A stretch of DNA of 64,000 nt, taken from the NCBI RefSeq assembly GCF_030252165.1, contig NZ_CP126969.1, positions 1,488,001-1,552,000 on the forward strand. Reading direction: 5' to 3'. Origin of the DNA: Corynebacterium breve. GTDB lineage: Bacteria > Actinomycetota > Actinomycetes > Mycobacteriales > Mycobacteriaceae. Every line of letters starts with the position of its first letter. Position 1 is the first letter of the stretch. The notes under the pieces were generated by a model. That model made no database searches. It saw nothing but the letters and a program-made list of their open reading frames with translations, and was not told the DNA's origin. Positions 9,032 through 18,270 of the stretch are shown here, one piece after another. The translations under genes were made by a program, and so were the position numbers.

Positions 9032-9265
9032 CTAGTAGTTGTCGTGGTGGTTGATGATCTTCTGGACCTTCATGTAGTTAGACACGCCACCAACTACCGC
9101 GACAACAAGGCCGATTGCGATCCAGGTCCAGGAAGAGAAGAGCAGTGCCAAAGCGACACCGCCGACGACTCCGCCGCCAGCCCACACAACTGCGTTGCGG
9201 GAGTACTTTCGCACAGCTTCTTTGCGTGCTTCGATGGGATTAGGGTTTCGACGCTGCATAGTCAT
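9032..9265 (-). CDS. Small membrane protein, 77 aa
   Basis: A short protein with a basic N-terminus (MTMQRRNPNPIEARKEAVRKYSRN) followed by a long hydrophobic stretch (about residues 26-62) that can form two closely spaced transmembrane helices with a Gly-rich turn. It ends in a short hydrophilic tail. Two ATGs (9265 and 9259) are possible. A TAGTAT hexamer lies only a few bases upstream, which would fit a leaderless transcript with this as its -10 element. No function can be assigned. It sits directly upstream of the S4 gene and downstream of yigZ, all on the minus strand. Confidence 0.7.
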   Translation of the reverse strand: MTMQRRNPNPIEARKEAVRKYSRNAVVWAGGGVVGGVALALLFSSWTWIAIGLVVAVVGGVSNYMKVQKIINHHDNY

Positions 9266-9309
9266 AGCTCTATACTAAACACACGGTCCGACAAACACCG
9301 TGAACCAGG

Positions 9310-9957
9310 CTAGGACGCTTGCGTCTCAACCCACGCGTGCCCGGCATCTTGTGCACTGGCTTGGCCCTGGGTGACAGACGCTAGCTGTGCTTCGAGTTTT
9401 TCGCGCTGGCCTGGATCGTGCGCCAAGGTATAGGTGGCGTTCTCGCCGTAGTCGACCCCGACCACATCAATACCTAGATTGCGCAGATCGGCTTCAATGC
9501 GCCCAGCCTCACCGTGTGGAAGGTCTACGGTGACTAGATCTTTCAAGCTCCTACGTACTCGTTTCACCACCGGCAGTGCATCCACCACGGAGTTGGAGTA
9601 CGCATGTACGAGTCCGCCAGCGCCGAGCTTAATCCCACCGAAGTAGCGGATCACCACCACAGCAGCGTCCATCAGCCCTGAACCTTTAAGTGCATCGAGC
9701 ATGGGCTTGCCGGCTGTTCCGGAGGGTTCGCCATCATCACTAGAGCGTTCGACCGGGTTGGTGCCGTCAACATTGAAAACGTATGCGGAGCAGTGATGGC
9801 GCGCGTCCGGGAATTCCTCACGAGCCAGCGCAATGAAGTCACGAGCTTGTTCCTCGTCTTGGACGCGAGTGATCCAGGTGATAAAGCGAGAGCGCTTGAT
9901 CTCCCACTCGTAGGTGTAGATCTCGCCATCGCGAGGTAGCTCATATGAGGTCAACAT
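9310..9957 (-). CDS. YigZ/IMPACT family protein
   Basis: A conserved cytoplasmic protein of about 215 residues. The N-terminal IMPACT domain is clear (EIKRSRFITWITRV, ARHHCSAYVF, SSDDGEPSGTAGKPML, VVVIRYFGGIKLGAGGLVHAYS), and the C-terminal ferredoxin-like domain of unknown function is present. In other organisms IMPACT proteins influence translation control through Gcn2, but the bacterial role is not established. The ATG at 9957 is preferred here. A TTG at 9966 has a better spaced AGG and would add three residues. The gene is divergent from treZ with about 50 bases between the starts, so they may share a control region. Confidence 0.88.
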   Translation of the reverse strand: MLTSYELPRDGEIYTYEWEIKRSRFITWITRVQDEEQARDFIALAREEFPDARHHCSAYVFNVDGTNPVERSSDDGEPSGTAGKPMLDALKGSGLMDAAVVVIRYFGGIKLGAGGLVHAYSNSVVDALPVVKRVRRSLKDLVTVDLPHGEAGRIEADLRNLGIDVVGVDYGENATYTLAHDPGQREKLEAQLASVTQGQASAQDAGHAWVETQAS

Positions 9958-10010
9958 TGATTGCAAATCTTACCTGGCAGGGTGTCGAGTTTTTCCATAG
10001 CCTGGGAGCC

Positions 10011-11786
10011 ATGCCTGCTTTTGAACCATATTCAGTATGGGCTCCAATCGCCCACGATGTCCGTCTCCGAGTCTCCTCTGGCGAGTCACCAGAGGGATCC
10101 TTTGAAGGCCCCACCGATGGCGACACCCAAACCATCCAGCTGCACCGTGACGCACAGCGCTCTGGATGGTGGACGTGCGACACCATCGCACAACCAGGAG
10201 ATCGCTACGGTTACGAAGTCTTTGACGGCACCGCATGGTCCAAGCCGCTGCCCGATCCACGTACCACATCTCAGCCCGACGGTGTCCATGGCCGCTCGCA
10301 GGTGACCGACCCAGATTTCGAATGGTCCGATCAGCTGTGGACAGGACGTGGTCTTGCCGGCCAGGTGATTTACGAGCTCCACGTTGGTACGTTCACTCCG
10401 GAAGGAACGTTTGCTGGGGTCGTCGAAAAGCTTGATTACCTGCTAGAACTTGGCGTGACCACAATCGAGCTCATGCCCGTGCAGCCTTTCGGCGGCGAGC
10501 GCAACTGGGGCTACGACGGGGTCGACTGGTTCGCCGTGCAAGAAAGCTACGGCGGCGTGCAGGGCCTGAAAGAGCTTGTCGACGCCGCGCATAACAAGGG
10601 CATTGGCGTGATCATGGATGTGGTGTATAACCACTTCGGCGCCGACGGCAACTACAACGGATTCTTCGGCCCCTACACCGCCGGCGGCTCCACGGGCTGG
10701 GGCGAAGTGGTCAATATCTCCACGCACGGCTCTGACGAGGTGCGTCGCTTCATTTTGGACTCGGCATGCCAGTGGCTAGACGAATTCCATATCGACGGCC
10801 TGCGCCTTGATGCCGTGCACTCGTTGGACGATCGTGGCGCATTTTCCATCATGGAACAGATCCAGTTTGAGGCCGACGAGGTCGAAGCGCGCACCGGCAT
10901 CCCGCGCGTGATCATCGCGGAGAGCGACCTGAACGATCCTCGTTTGATCACCCCGACCGCGAACGGTGGCTACGGCTTGGCTGGACAGTGGGTTGACGAC
11001 ATCCACCACTGCCTTCACACCGTGGTCTCCGGCGAAAATCATGCATACTACGAGGATTTCGGCACAATTGAGTTGCTTGCCGATACGTTGCGTCATGGCT
11101 TCCGCTTCCGCAACAATTGGTCGGGGTTCCGCGGGCGGACGCATGGTCGTGAGCTCGACCTTTCCACTACCCCTCCGTGGCAGCTAGTCACCTACACCAC
11201 CACACACGACCAAACCGGTAACCGTGCCCGAGGCGATCGCCCATCACAGAATCTCACTCCGGCGCAGCAGGTACTCAAGGCGGCAGTGATCTACTTCGCG
11301 CCGTTTACCCCGATGCTGTTCATGGGTGAGGAATACGGCGCGTTGACCCCGTTCCCATTCTTCTGCTCGCATACCGACGATGAACTTAACCGCCTGACCC
11401 GCGAGGGCCGCTTTCGCGAGTTCGCGCGCTCGGGTTGGGAGCCGCACGAGGTCCCGGATCCCTCCGCGCCTGAAACCTTTGAATCGGCCAAGTTGGATTG
11501 GGAATTCACGGACGAGCAGAAGGCAATTTTCGACGCGTACTCGACTCTGCTGCAGCTTCGCCGCGACCTTGAACTGGGACGATCCGACCTACGCGATCTG
11601 CAAGTCGAGCACGGGCCGAACTGGCTTACCATGGGCTACGACGACGTTGTCCTGGCGGTGAACTTCAGCTCCACCGAGATCAGCCTGCCGGTGGGTGGGG
11701 ACTTGGTGTACTCGTTTACATCACCAACCGTCACCGAATCCTCCACCACCTTGGATGAGTGGGGATTCGCGATCATCGCGCGCTAA
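10011..11786 (+). CDS. treZ: Malto-oligosyltrehalose trehalohydrolase TreZ
   Basis: GH13 enzyme that releases trehalose from the maltooligosyl trehalose made by TreY. The N-terminal CBM48-like domain starts with EPYSVWAPIAHDVRL, and the barrel carries nucleophile D267 in DGLRLDAVHSL, acid/base E304 in IIAESDLND, and H399-D400 in TTHDQTGNRARGDR. I chose the ATG at 10011 because family members start just before the SVWAP motif. The longer open frame from 9945 would overlap the yigZ start. The length (591 residues) is normal. It is separated from treY by five genes but completes the same pathway. Confidence 0.95.
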   Translation: MPAFEPYSVWAPIAHDVRLRVSSGESPEGSFEGPTDGDTQTIQLHRDAQRSGWWTCDTIAQPGDRYGYEVFDGTAWSKPLPDPRTTSQPDGVHGRSQVTDPDFEWSDQLWTGRGLAGQVIYELHVGTFTPEGTFAGVVEKLDYLLELGVTTIELMPVQPFGGERNWGYDGVDWFAVQESYGGVQGLKELVDAAHNKGIGVIMDVVYNHFGADGNYNGFFGPYTAGGSTGWGEVVNISTHGSDEVRRFILDSACQWLDEFHIDGLRLDAVHSLDDRGAFSIMEQIQFEADEVEARTGIPRVIIAESDLNDPRLITPTANGGYGLAGQWVDDIHHCLHTVVSGENHAYYEDFGTIELLADTLRHGFRFRNNWSGFRGRTHGRELDLSTTPPWQLVTYTTTHDQTGNRARGDRPSQNLTPAQQVLKAAVIYFAPFTPMLFMGEEYGALTPFPFFCSHTDDELNRLTREGRFREFARSGWEPHEVPDPSAPETFESAKLDWEFTDEQKAIFDAYSTLLQLRRDLELGRSDLRDLQVEHGPNWLTMGYDDVVLAVNFSSTEISLPVGGDLVYSFTSPTVTESSTTLDEWGFAIIAR

Positions 11787-11800
11787 GCGTTTTGGCCTGG

Positions 11801-13084
11801 CTAACTTGCGACGATGAAGTCGTATTCAGGAGTACCTGGCTTGAGATGACGGCACTCGATCGCGGATCGCTCCATGCGGTCGAGCAACGGCTCTAGGTCG
11901 GTGGCGCTTTGCAGCTCAATACCAACGAGTGCGGCACCGGTCTCGCGGTTGTTCTTTTTCAGATACTCGAACAAGGCGATGTCGTCATTCGGGCCCAAGA
12001 TGTCGGTGAGGAAGACGCGCAGCTGGCCCGGTTCCTGTGGGAAGTTCACCAGGAAGTAGTGCTTGAGTCCGCGATACACCAAGGACCGTTCCATGATTTC
12101 CGCGTAGCGTAGGACATCGTTGTTGCCGCCTGAAATGATGCAGACGACAACGGAGCCCGGCGCGAATTTCATCTCGTCAAGTCCTGCGACCGAGAGCGCA
12201 CCGGCTGGCTCAGCGATGATGCCCTCGTTTTGATAGAGCTCCAGCATCTCGGAGCACACGGCGCCCTCCTCTGCACTGAGCAGGTGGATTCGTCCCTGAT
12301 TTTCCTCCACGATCCGGTAGTTCAGGTCGCCGGTGCGCTTGACCGACGCACCATCAACAAAGGTATCCACGTCAGTCAGGGTCACTGGGGAGCCGTTAGC
12401 GATCGCTGCCTGCAACGAGGCGGCGCCAGCCGGCTCGATGCCGACGATGGCCGTGCGTGGCGACATATCCGCAAGGTACGACACCACACCAGACAACAGG
12501 CCAGCCCCGCCGACTGGAACCATGATGGTGTCCAACGACTTACCCATACCAGTGAGCTGGGAAGAAATCTCCGCTGCCACGGTGCCCTGGCCAATGACGG
12601 TGTCCCGCGCATCGAATGGCTCAATCATGGTTGCCCCGCTGGCCTTCGCGTCGTCGCGAGCTGCCTGTGCGGCTTCGTCGAAGTTGTGGCCGGTAACGAC
12701 AAGCTCAACTTTGTCGCCGCCATGCACCAGGATGCGATCGCGCTTCTGCTTCGGGGTGGTGACAGGAACAAAGATCTTGCCTTCGATTCCGCGGGTCCTG
12801 CAGGCATAAGCAACACCTTGCGCGTGGTTGCCCGCTGAAGCCGCAACCACCCCGCGCTGTGCCTCTTCATCGGTGAGGTTCGCGATAGCAAAATAGGCGC
12901 CGCGGATCTTGTATGAGCGCACGTCCTGTAAGTCTTCGCGCTTGAGGTAGACCTCGATTCCGTGCTGCTCAGACAGTCGCGGGCAGTACTGCAAAGGTGT
13001 TGGTGCAATTACTGCTGAGATGTGCGCTTGGGCAACCTGGATGTCAGAGGCGTGGATCGGTTCAAACTCGTGCGGCTCACTCAT
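11801..13084 (-). CDS. ilvA: Threonine dehydratase IlvA
   Basis: PLP enzyme that deaminates L-threonine to 2-oxobutanoate, the first step of isoleucine synthesis. The PLP lysine is K59 in VRSYKIRGA, the substrate/phosphate loop appears as ASAGNHAQGVAYAC, and the glycine-rich PLP phosphate site as VPVGGAGLLSG. About 90 C-terminal residues (YFLVNFPQEPGQLRVFL onward) form a single ACT-like regulatory domain, as in the shorter allosteric corynebacterial enzyme rather than the two-domain E. coli form. ATG 13084 is preferred to TTG 13093. The gene is convergent with treZ, with only 14 bases between the stops. Confidence 0.95.
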   Translation of the reverse strand: MSEPHEFEPIHASDIQVAQAHISAVIAPTPLQYCPRLSEQHGIEVYLKREDLQDVRSYKIRGAYFAIANLTDEEAQRGVVAASAGNHAQGVAYACRTRGIEGKIFVPVTTPKQKRDRILVHGGDKVELVVTGHNFDEAAQAARDDAKASGATMIEPFDARDTVIGQGTVAAEISSQLTGMGKSLDTIMVPVGGAGLLSGVVSYLADMSPRTAIVGIEPAGAASLQAAIANGSPVTLTDVDTFVDGASVKRTGDLNYRIVEENQGRIHLLSAEEGAVCSEMLELYQNEGIIAEPAGALSVAGLDEMKFAPGSVVVCIISGGNNDVLRYAEIMERSLVYRGLKHYFLVNFPQEPGQLRVFLTDILGPNDDIALFEYLKKNNRETGAALVGIELQSATDLEPLLDRMERSAIECRHLKPGTPEYDFIVAS

Positions 13085-13133
13085 GGGAATCAAGTGTAGA
13101 CCCTCGAGTTGTATGTAGGGGTGTTGGCCTTCA

Positions 13134-13145
13134 GCTTATCGACGA
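13134..13145 (+). repeat. Intergenic copy of the iterated 12-mer GCTTATCGACGA
   Basis: One of eight exact copies I counted in the window; the others, at 193, 18821, 22875, 28345, 41551, 44167 and 52583 (either strand), lie inside genes. This one is in the divergent space between ilvA and the secreted protein gene, so coding constraint does not explain it. See the separate finding for variants. Confidence 0.6.
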
Positions 13146-13159
13146 TCCCCCACCAGCAA

Positions 13160-13181
13160 GTTCACCCTCAATTAACCTATC
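13160..13181 (+). promoter_or_regulatory. Tandem 11-mer repeat, possible operator
   Basis: GTTCACCCTCA is followed directly by ATTAACCTATC, two imperfect 11-base direct repeats. The layout and the TTCACC/TTAACC cores recall actinobacterial PHO-box units, but the second unit is degenerate. It lies about 100 bases upstream of the secreted protein start and could control that gene or the divergent ilvA. Weak evidence. Confidence 0.25.
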
Positions 13182-13283
13182 GGAGACATGACAGCTAACT
13201 GGAGGTCATATAACCATTACTTTCCTCAACTATAAATGAACGGCACCTGTTTAATTCCTGTCTGTTTTCCGAAAGGTTCCTCC

Positions 13284-15050
13284 GTGTCTTTCTCTCGTCG
13301 TCACGGCATTGCTGCGCTGGCAGCTCTCGCCACCGGCTTTGCGTTGGTTACTCCCGTTCAAGCTGCCATCGTCGCCACCCCATACGAGCACTCTGCACCT
13401 GACGCAGCCGTCAAGCTCGCCCCAATTGGCGCATACGACTCCGGCGTTTTCGATGCTTCCGCTGCAGAGATCGTGGCCTACCACGCAGGCTCCAAGCGCA
13501 TCCTGACCGTGAACGCTAACTCCGGTCAAATCGATGTTCTCGATGCATCCAATCCAGCCAAACCAACCAAGATCGGTGCAGTTTCCGGCGGTGCAGACAC
13601 CACCATCAACTCCGTTTCCGTTCGCGCGGACGGCCTCGCGGTTGCCACCGTCGAGCCTAACGCAGACAAGACCCTGCCTGGCTCCCTCATGTTCTTCGAC
13701 GCAGCATCCGACACCTTCGAGCAACTCGGCGCAGTCACGGTCGGTTCCTTGCCAGACATGGTCACCATCACCGAAGACGGCAAATACGCGCTCGTCGCAA
13801 ACGAAGGCGAACCAGCCGAGGACTACTCGGTTGACCCAGAGGGTTCCATCTCCGTCGTCGCGCTTAACGACGACGTCACCGCCTCCAAGCAGGGCGACGT
13901 TCGCACCGCGGACTTCAAGAAGTTCAACGGCACGCTAGCTGACAAGGGCGTACACATCTACGGCCAAGTTGGCGACTCTAAGACCGAGGCACAGAACATC
14001 GAGCCTGAGTACATCGCAGTCGACGGCGACACCGCTTACGCATCCCTACAGGAAAACAACGCGATCGCGGTCATCGACATCGAAACCGCCACCGTGACCG
14101 ACGTGTGGCCACTGCGATACATCGACCGCACAAAGGTCCCATTCGACGCGTCCGATCGCGACGAGGGCATCACCATCAAGAACTGGCCATTCAAGTCAAT
14201 CCGCCAGCCAGACTCTATCGGCGCATACAACGTTGACGGTCAGACCTACATCGTCACCGCAAACGAAGGCGACGCACGCGACTGGGAGGCATACTCCGAG
14301 GAAGCACGCCTGAAGGACTTGGGCAAGGACGGCAACCCTGACCTGTGCGAAGGATTCCAGGGTATGACGGCCGAAGAGATCGAGTTCTTCAAGTCCGACG
14401 CAGGCGCCGGCCGCCAGAACATCACCCTGGCGTTTGGCCTCAACGACGAGGGCACCTGCTACGAAGAGGTGTACAACTACGGTGGACGCAGCTTCTCCAT
14501 CTTCACTGCTAAAGGCGAGCTAGTCTACGAGTCTGGCTCCGAGTTTGAAGAAATCACCGCAAAGGCCATGCCGGACTGGTTCAACTCCAACCACACGGAG
14601 TCTAAGTTCGAGGGCCGTTCCGACGACAAGGGCCCTGAGCCAGAGGGACTCGTCCTCGGCCAGATCGGCGACCGCACCTACGCGTTCATCGGCTTCGAGC
14701 GCGTCGGCGGTGTCATTGTTTACGACATCACCGATCCAGCAAACTCCAAGTTTGTTACCTACCTAAACAACCGTGACTTCGGAATCTCCATGGAGGACTT
14801 CGAAGGCGACGACGCCGCGATTCGTGAGAACCTACCAAAGGCTGGCGACCTTGGACCTGAGGGCCTTGCGTTTATCCCAGCCGCTGACTCCCCGAACGGC
14901 AAAAACCTTGTCGTTGTTGGCAATGAAGTTTCCGGCACCACCACTGTTTACCAGGTGGATGCGCTGAATGAGGCTCCAGCACCAGGTTCTTCTACTTCTT
15001 CTGCGCTGTCTTCCGGTTCTTCCGTGTCTTCCCTGTCTTCTGCGCGCTAG
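13284..15050 (+). CDS. Secreted choice-of-anchor-I family protein
   Basis: Exported protein of 588 residues. A Sec signal peptide is clear: a basic start (SFSRRHG), a hydrophobic core (IAALAALATGFALV) and an AxA-type site near TPVQA. The mature part looks like a seven-bladed propeller with recurring blades (RILTVNANSGQIDVLDAS, YALVANEGEPAEDY, TYIVTANEGDARDWE, GRSFSIFTAKGELVYES, PEGLVLGQIGDRTYAFIGFERVGG), typical of the choice-of-anchor-I or phytase/esterase-like family. It ends in a low-complexity Ser tail (about 20 residues) without a membrane anchor, so it is probably released or loosely cell-wall bound. GTG 13284 follows GAAAGG at the right distance; the ATG at 13236 would put 16 residues before the signal peptide. 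Substrate unknown; a phosphoester is a guess. Confidence 0.85.
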   Translation: MSFSRRHGIAALAALATGFALVTPVQAAIVATPYEHSAPDAAVKLAPIGAYDSGVFDASAAEIVAYHAGSKRILTVNANSGQIDVLDASNPAKPTKIGAVSGGADTTINSVSVRADGLAVATVEPNADKTLPGSLMFFDAASDTFEQLGAVTVGSLPDMVTITEDGKYALVANEGEPAEDYSVDPEGSISVVALNDDVTASKQGDVRTADFKKFNGTLADKGVHIYGQVGDSKTEAQNIEPEYIAVDGDTAYASLQENNAIAVIDIETATVTDVWPLRYIDRTKVPFDASDRDEGITIKNWPFKSIRQPDSIGAYNVDGQTYIVTANEGDARDWEAYSEEARLKDLGKDGNPDLCEGFQGMTAEEIEFFKSDAGAGRQNITLAFGLNDEGTCYEEVYNYGGRSFSIFTAKGELVYESGSEFEEITAKAMPDWFNSNHTESKFEGRSDDKGPEPEGLVLGQIGDRTYAFIGFERVGGVIVYDITDPANSKFVTYLNNRDFGISMEDFEGDDAAIRENLPKAGDLGPEGLAFIPAADSPNGKNLVVVGNEVSGTTTVYQVDALNEAPAPGSSTSSALSSGSSVSSLSSAR

Positions 15051-15084
15051 TTCTGGGTTGATTTCTCTAGATCCCGAACGCTAA

Positions 15085-15143
15085 AACCCGAACGCCCTGG
15101 ATGGTTTCCTCTACGGAGGATTGCCATCCAGGGCGTTCGGGTT
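15085..15143. terminator. Bidirectional terminator with 20-bp perfect arms
   Basis: The arm at 15085-15104 (AACCCGAACGCCCTGGATGG) is the exact reverse complement of 15124-15143. The loop contains a second stem, TCCTC/GAGGA, closed by a C(UACG)G tetraloop. It lies between two convergent genes, with A-rich and T-containing flanks on both sides, so it can stop transcription from either direction. Confidence 0.9.
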
Positions 15144-15169
15144 CTGTGGTTCGGGAAGTAGCGGCGGGA

Positions 15170-16378
15170 CTAGCCGAATAGTTCCTTCGACGCGATCTCC
15201 GCGCCCTTCACCAGAGAATCCAGCTTCGCCCAAGCGATATCGCGATGAAGACGTCCACCCAGACCGCAGTCGGTGGAAGCGACCACGTTTTCTGGGCCAG
15301 CGGCCTCCGCGAACTGAATGATGCGGTCTGCAACCAAGCGTGGGTGCTCAACAGCGTTGGTCGAGTGCGAGATCACGCCTGGGTAGATCAAGGAGCCTTC
15401 AGGAAGCTTGCCATCTTGCCATACGCGCCACTCGTGGCCGTGGCGTGGCGAAGCACCCTCGAAAGAGTAGCCTCCAACCTCTGCACGCAGGATTTCGTCG
15501 ATAATGTCCTTGAACTCGACGTCGGTGGTGTGCGGTCCATGCCAAGATCCCCAGCAGATGTGCAGACGTGTCTGCTCCTTGGGCAGGTCTTTGAGGGCGG
15601 AGTTGATGGCATCGACGCGGATACGAAGCCATGCGCGGTAGTCCTCGATGGATGGTTCAGGGTTGATCTGATCCCAAGATTCGGCGAGGTCAGGCGCGTC
15701 GAGCTGCACGGTGAAACCTGCGTCGGTGATCGCCTTGTATTCGTGGGCCATCGCATCGGCGCATGCTTGGACCAACTCTTCGTCAGTTTCGTAGAACTCG
15801 TTCTTCAGACGAGCCGCGGATCCTGGGGAAAGAGCTGCGATGAAGCCGTCGTGTGCACCAGCCTTGTCCATGGAATTGCGGAGGAACTTCGCGTCAGCTT
15901 CGACATCTTCTTGGCCGATGTATGTGATCGGACCGGTGAACTTTGGGTTGCCCACCTTTGCGCGACCAGTGAAAATTCCAGAGTCTGGGTCCGAGTATGC
16001 GTCCGCGAAGATCTGACGATCACGACGGTCAGCAAAGCTGGTCAGCTCAATGTTGCCCGGGGTGGAACGCTTGATTTCCTGGGATGCCCAACGGTCCTCG
16101 TCGGTCATGGTCAAGCCACCGAGGCGGGAGAACGAGTAGTTCCACCATGCGCCGTAGTCGACCGCACCGGAAGTGATGTGGCCGTACTCGCCTTCGTTGA
16201 CGATGTCGATACCCAAATCGACCTGGCGCTGCACCACTTCGTCGGAAGCCTTCTGAAGAATGTCAAGGAACTCCGCGTCTTCGATGGTTCCTTCTGCGCG
16301 GCGAGTGTTCGCTTCCAGCAGTTCCGGTGTCCGTGGCAACGAACCGACGTGGGTCGTGCGGATCTTGTTTACTGACAT
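15170..16378 (-). CDS. MetE C-terminal-like cobalamin-independent methyltransferase family protein
   Basis: A 402-residue protein of the UROD/MetE-like barrel superfamily, equal to the catalytic half of MetE. It starts with IRTTHVGSLPR, typical of the short MetE-like group. Candidate zinc ligands are visible: H and C in RLHICWGSWHGPH, a Glu in the GGYSFEGA region, and C in ASTDCGLGG. The short form lacks the N-terminal duplicate barrel that helps bind polyglutamyl folate. It may therefore use another methyl donor or a corrinoid/folate variant, and true methionine synthase activity is not certain. The ATG at 16378 is preceded by GGAGG at good spacing; the longer frame to 16396 would run over that site. 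It is transcribed towards the strong terminator at 15085. Confidence 0.85.
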   Translation of the reverse strand: MSVNKIRTTHVGSLPRTPELLEANTRRAEGTIEDAEFLDILQKASDEVVQRQVDLGIDIVNEGEYGHITSGAVDYGAWWNYSFSRLGGLTMTDEDRWASQEIKRSTPGNIELTSFADRRDRQIFADAYSDPDSGIFTGRAKVGNPKFTGPITYIGQEDVEADAKFLRNSMDKAGAHDGFIAALSPGSAARLKNEFYETDEELVQACADAMAHEYKAITDAGFTVQLDAPDLAESWDQINPEPSIEDYRAWLRIRVDAINSALKDLPKEQTRLHICWGSWHGPHTTDVEFKDIIDEILRAEVGGYSFEGASPRHGHEWRVWQDGKLPEGSLIYPGVISHSTNAVEHPRLVADRIIQFAEAAGPENVVASTDCGLGGRLHRDIAWAKLDSLVKGAEIASKELFG

Positions 16379-16514
16379 GTGGTGTTCAGCCTCCAAAAGC
16401 TTTTTCGGTGTACAGGTTTGTCTGCCAGACCAGGGCTCCGGGTTTACAGGCTTGCACGAACCATACTAACGAAGTGCCGCTCCGCAACTGAACCGCACTG
16501 TCCATTTACATTCA

Positions 16515-18248
16515 TCAGCGGGGTTCGCGCACCCACGCGCCGATCACCCCTGGGATCACCGCAGGCCCATCACCGAGGAGCGCCTTCAGATTCCCCTCGC
16601 GTTCAACCGCGCTGGTCACCCCCTTGACGGCGCCGGATTTTCCGCTCCGGTTTTTGCCACGACCACCACCCATCATTCCCGCAGGCATCATTCCGGCGCG
16701 AGCACCGCTTGTCGACGACCCCTGTGCTCCACCCGCCACTGCGCCAGGGAGGGCGAGGTTTCCGGGCGCGGGGTTCGTCGTCAAGCCTCGTGCTATAGGT
16801 GTGTGGGCAGTACCGTTCGCCCCTGTGGATACCGCAGGTGCACCAAAGGAACCGGGGCGCGCAGTCTGCGGTGCTCCTAGCGTGCCGGGAACAGCGGGGC
16901 GAAGTGATGCCTGTGGCCCGTGGCCTGACCTCGTTGAAGTGCCTGGCGCGAAACCTCCGACTGGCAGCCCTCGAGTTGTGTTTGATTCCAACGGCGAGCG
17001 TGCGTTTGGCCCCGTCATGGCGGAAGCACCTCGCGGAGATGCGCCGGCACCTAGAGGTACCCCTCCGAGACCTAGTTGAGCTGGGGCGGTGGAAACTGCG
17101 CCGTGTGGCGACAGAGTGCCGGTGGGCAGCGCCGTATTGGTTACTCCCGGGTTGAGCGACGGCGGCATCGACACTGCTGGTGCCGATGCGGTTACCGTTG
17201 GTGTGTTGCCCGCGGCGATCGACTGCAGATGGTCCATGCCTTGTCGTTGAAACTCGCTTGCGAGATCTTGCGGATTGGTGATGCGGGCGGCCTCGCCGAA
17301 TCCGACAGCTTCCATCGCTTGCTGCACTACTTCGGGGAGCACGATTTGTTCAAAGGTTGGAGTCTCCGGAACAGAAGGCGCCGAAACGTTGATCGCGCCG
17401 CCCGGTTGCTCCATTGGCGGCAGCAACTGAGTGATAACGGGTACCGATGGCGTCAAAGCGGTTGTCAGCATCGCGGGGAATGCGTTAAGGAAAGTTTGCT
17501 CAAAGGCAAGCCCCGATGCTCCAGGCAACATGGCTTTGGTCAGCGCCGCGGAAACCACAGTCTGCCCCATCGCGAGAGCGCCAGTGCCTAGGTTTGCGGT
17601 GTGTCCACCCATCACTCCTGTGTTGACGCCGAAGGCTAGGCCGGTGTTTTGCAAACGGGTGACATAGTCAATTGCATTCGCGATCGCCTCTGTTTCCGCC
17701 GAGCTTTGGAGGTTGGCGAGGACCTCGGTGAGTTCGTTCGCTGCGTCCACTGCCTTGCTGGACAAGGCCGTCCACTCACTTGTCATCGTCGATGGCATCC
17801 CAAAGTTGGTTGCATGCATTTGCGACGACAACGCCTCGAGAGAGATCGGTCTTCCAGCAGCGGGCAATGCTGCGGTGAAGTGCTCTGTCTCGGTGTTAAG
17901 CGTTTCGGGATTGATGATCTCGTTGTACTCTTTGACCTGCGACGCGAGTCCGACCGCTCCCATAAGCTCCGCGATCTTCACGTCGCCGCTGACGAAACTC
18001 GTCAGATTCGCGCGGAGCACCGAAGCCGCGTTGTTGAATCTATCCGCGTACGCGCGCATCGCAGCCGCAGATTCAGACGCCAAGTACCCCGAATGCATTT
18101 CCCCGGCTCGGTCAAGACCAGAGACGGTGGAGAAGGCTGTTGGCGTTGGAAATGCATTGACTCGGTTTGCACCATCGAGAACGCTTATTAGCGATGTTAA
18201 CCCGCTGACTGCACTCGCAACGTCAGAAGGTATCAAGTTTGTTGCCAT
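16515..18248 (-). CDS. PPE/EspB-like protein, possible type VII secretion-related
   Basis: A 577-residue protein with no recognised enzyme motif. Residues of about 1-230 are predicted mainly helical (AMRAYADRFNNAASVLRANL, AIDYVTRLQNTGLAF). Residues of about 230-330 are Ala/Pro-rich, and 330-520 are a low-complexity Gly/Pro/Ala/Ser linker. The end has a Met/Gly-rich stretch (MMPAGMMGGGRG), a basic patch, and a final block (LLGDGPAVIPGVIGAW). A helical N-terminus, a long disordered Gly/Pro linker and an MMGGG-type C-terminus form a pattern I associate with PPE or EspB-like substrates of actinobacterial ESX systems. No classical Sec signal is present. It follows a DUF3558-like lipoprotein gene by 22 bases in the same operon. 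No ESX core gene is in the window. The function is inference only. Confidence 0.55.
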   Translation of the reverse strand: MATNLIPSDVASAVSGLTSLISVLDGANRVNAFPTPTAFSTVSGLDRAGEMHSGYLASESAAAMRAYADRFNNAASVLRANLTSFVSGDVKIAELMGAVGLASQVKEYNEIINPETLNTETEHFTAALPAAGRPISLEALSSQMHATNFGMPSTMTSEWTALSSKAVDAANELTEVLANLQSSAETEAIANAIDYVTRLQNTGLAFGVNTGVMGGHTANLGTGALAMGQTVVSAALTKAMLPGASGLAFEQTFLNAFPAMLTTALTPSVPVITQLLPPMEQPGGAINVSAPSVPETPTFEQIVLPEVVQQAMEAVGFGEAARITNPQDLASEFQRQGMDHLQSIAAGNTPTVTASAPAVSMPPSLNPGVTNTALPTGTLSPHGAVSTAPAQLGLGGVPLGAGASPRGASAMTGPNARSPLESNTTRGLPVGGFAPGTSTRSGHGPQASLRPAVPGTLGAPQTARPGSFGAPAVSTGANGTAHTPIARGLTTNPAPGNLALPGAVAGGAQGSSTSGARAGMMPAGMMGGGRGKNRSGKSGAVKGVTSAVEREGNLKALLGDGPAVIPGVIGAWVREPR

Positions 18249-18270
18249 TATTTCCCCCGAAGTGTTTGAT

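Noticed and set aside
15245..16375. Plus-strand open frame of 376 codons over the MetE-like gene
   Set aside because: Antisense shadow; the MetE-like frame has clear motifs and a GGAGG site.
16379..16514. Possible McbR-type methionine operator upstream of the MetE-like gene
   Set aside because: Only GTCTGCCAGAC (16420-16430) is palindromic, and it does not match the TAGAC-N6-GTCTA form I know.
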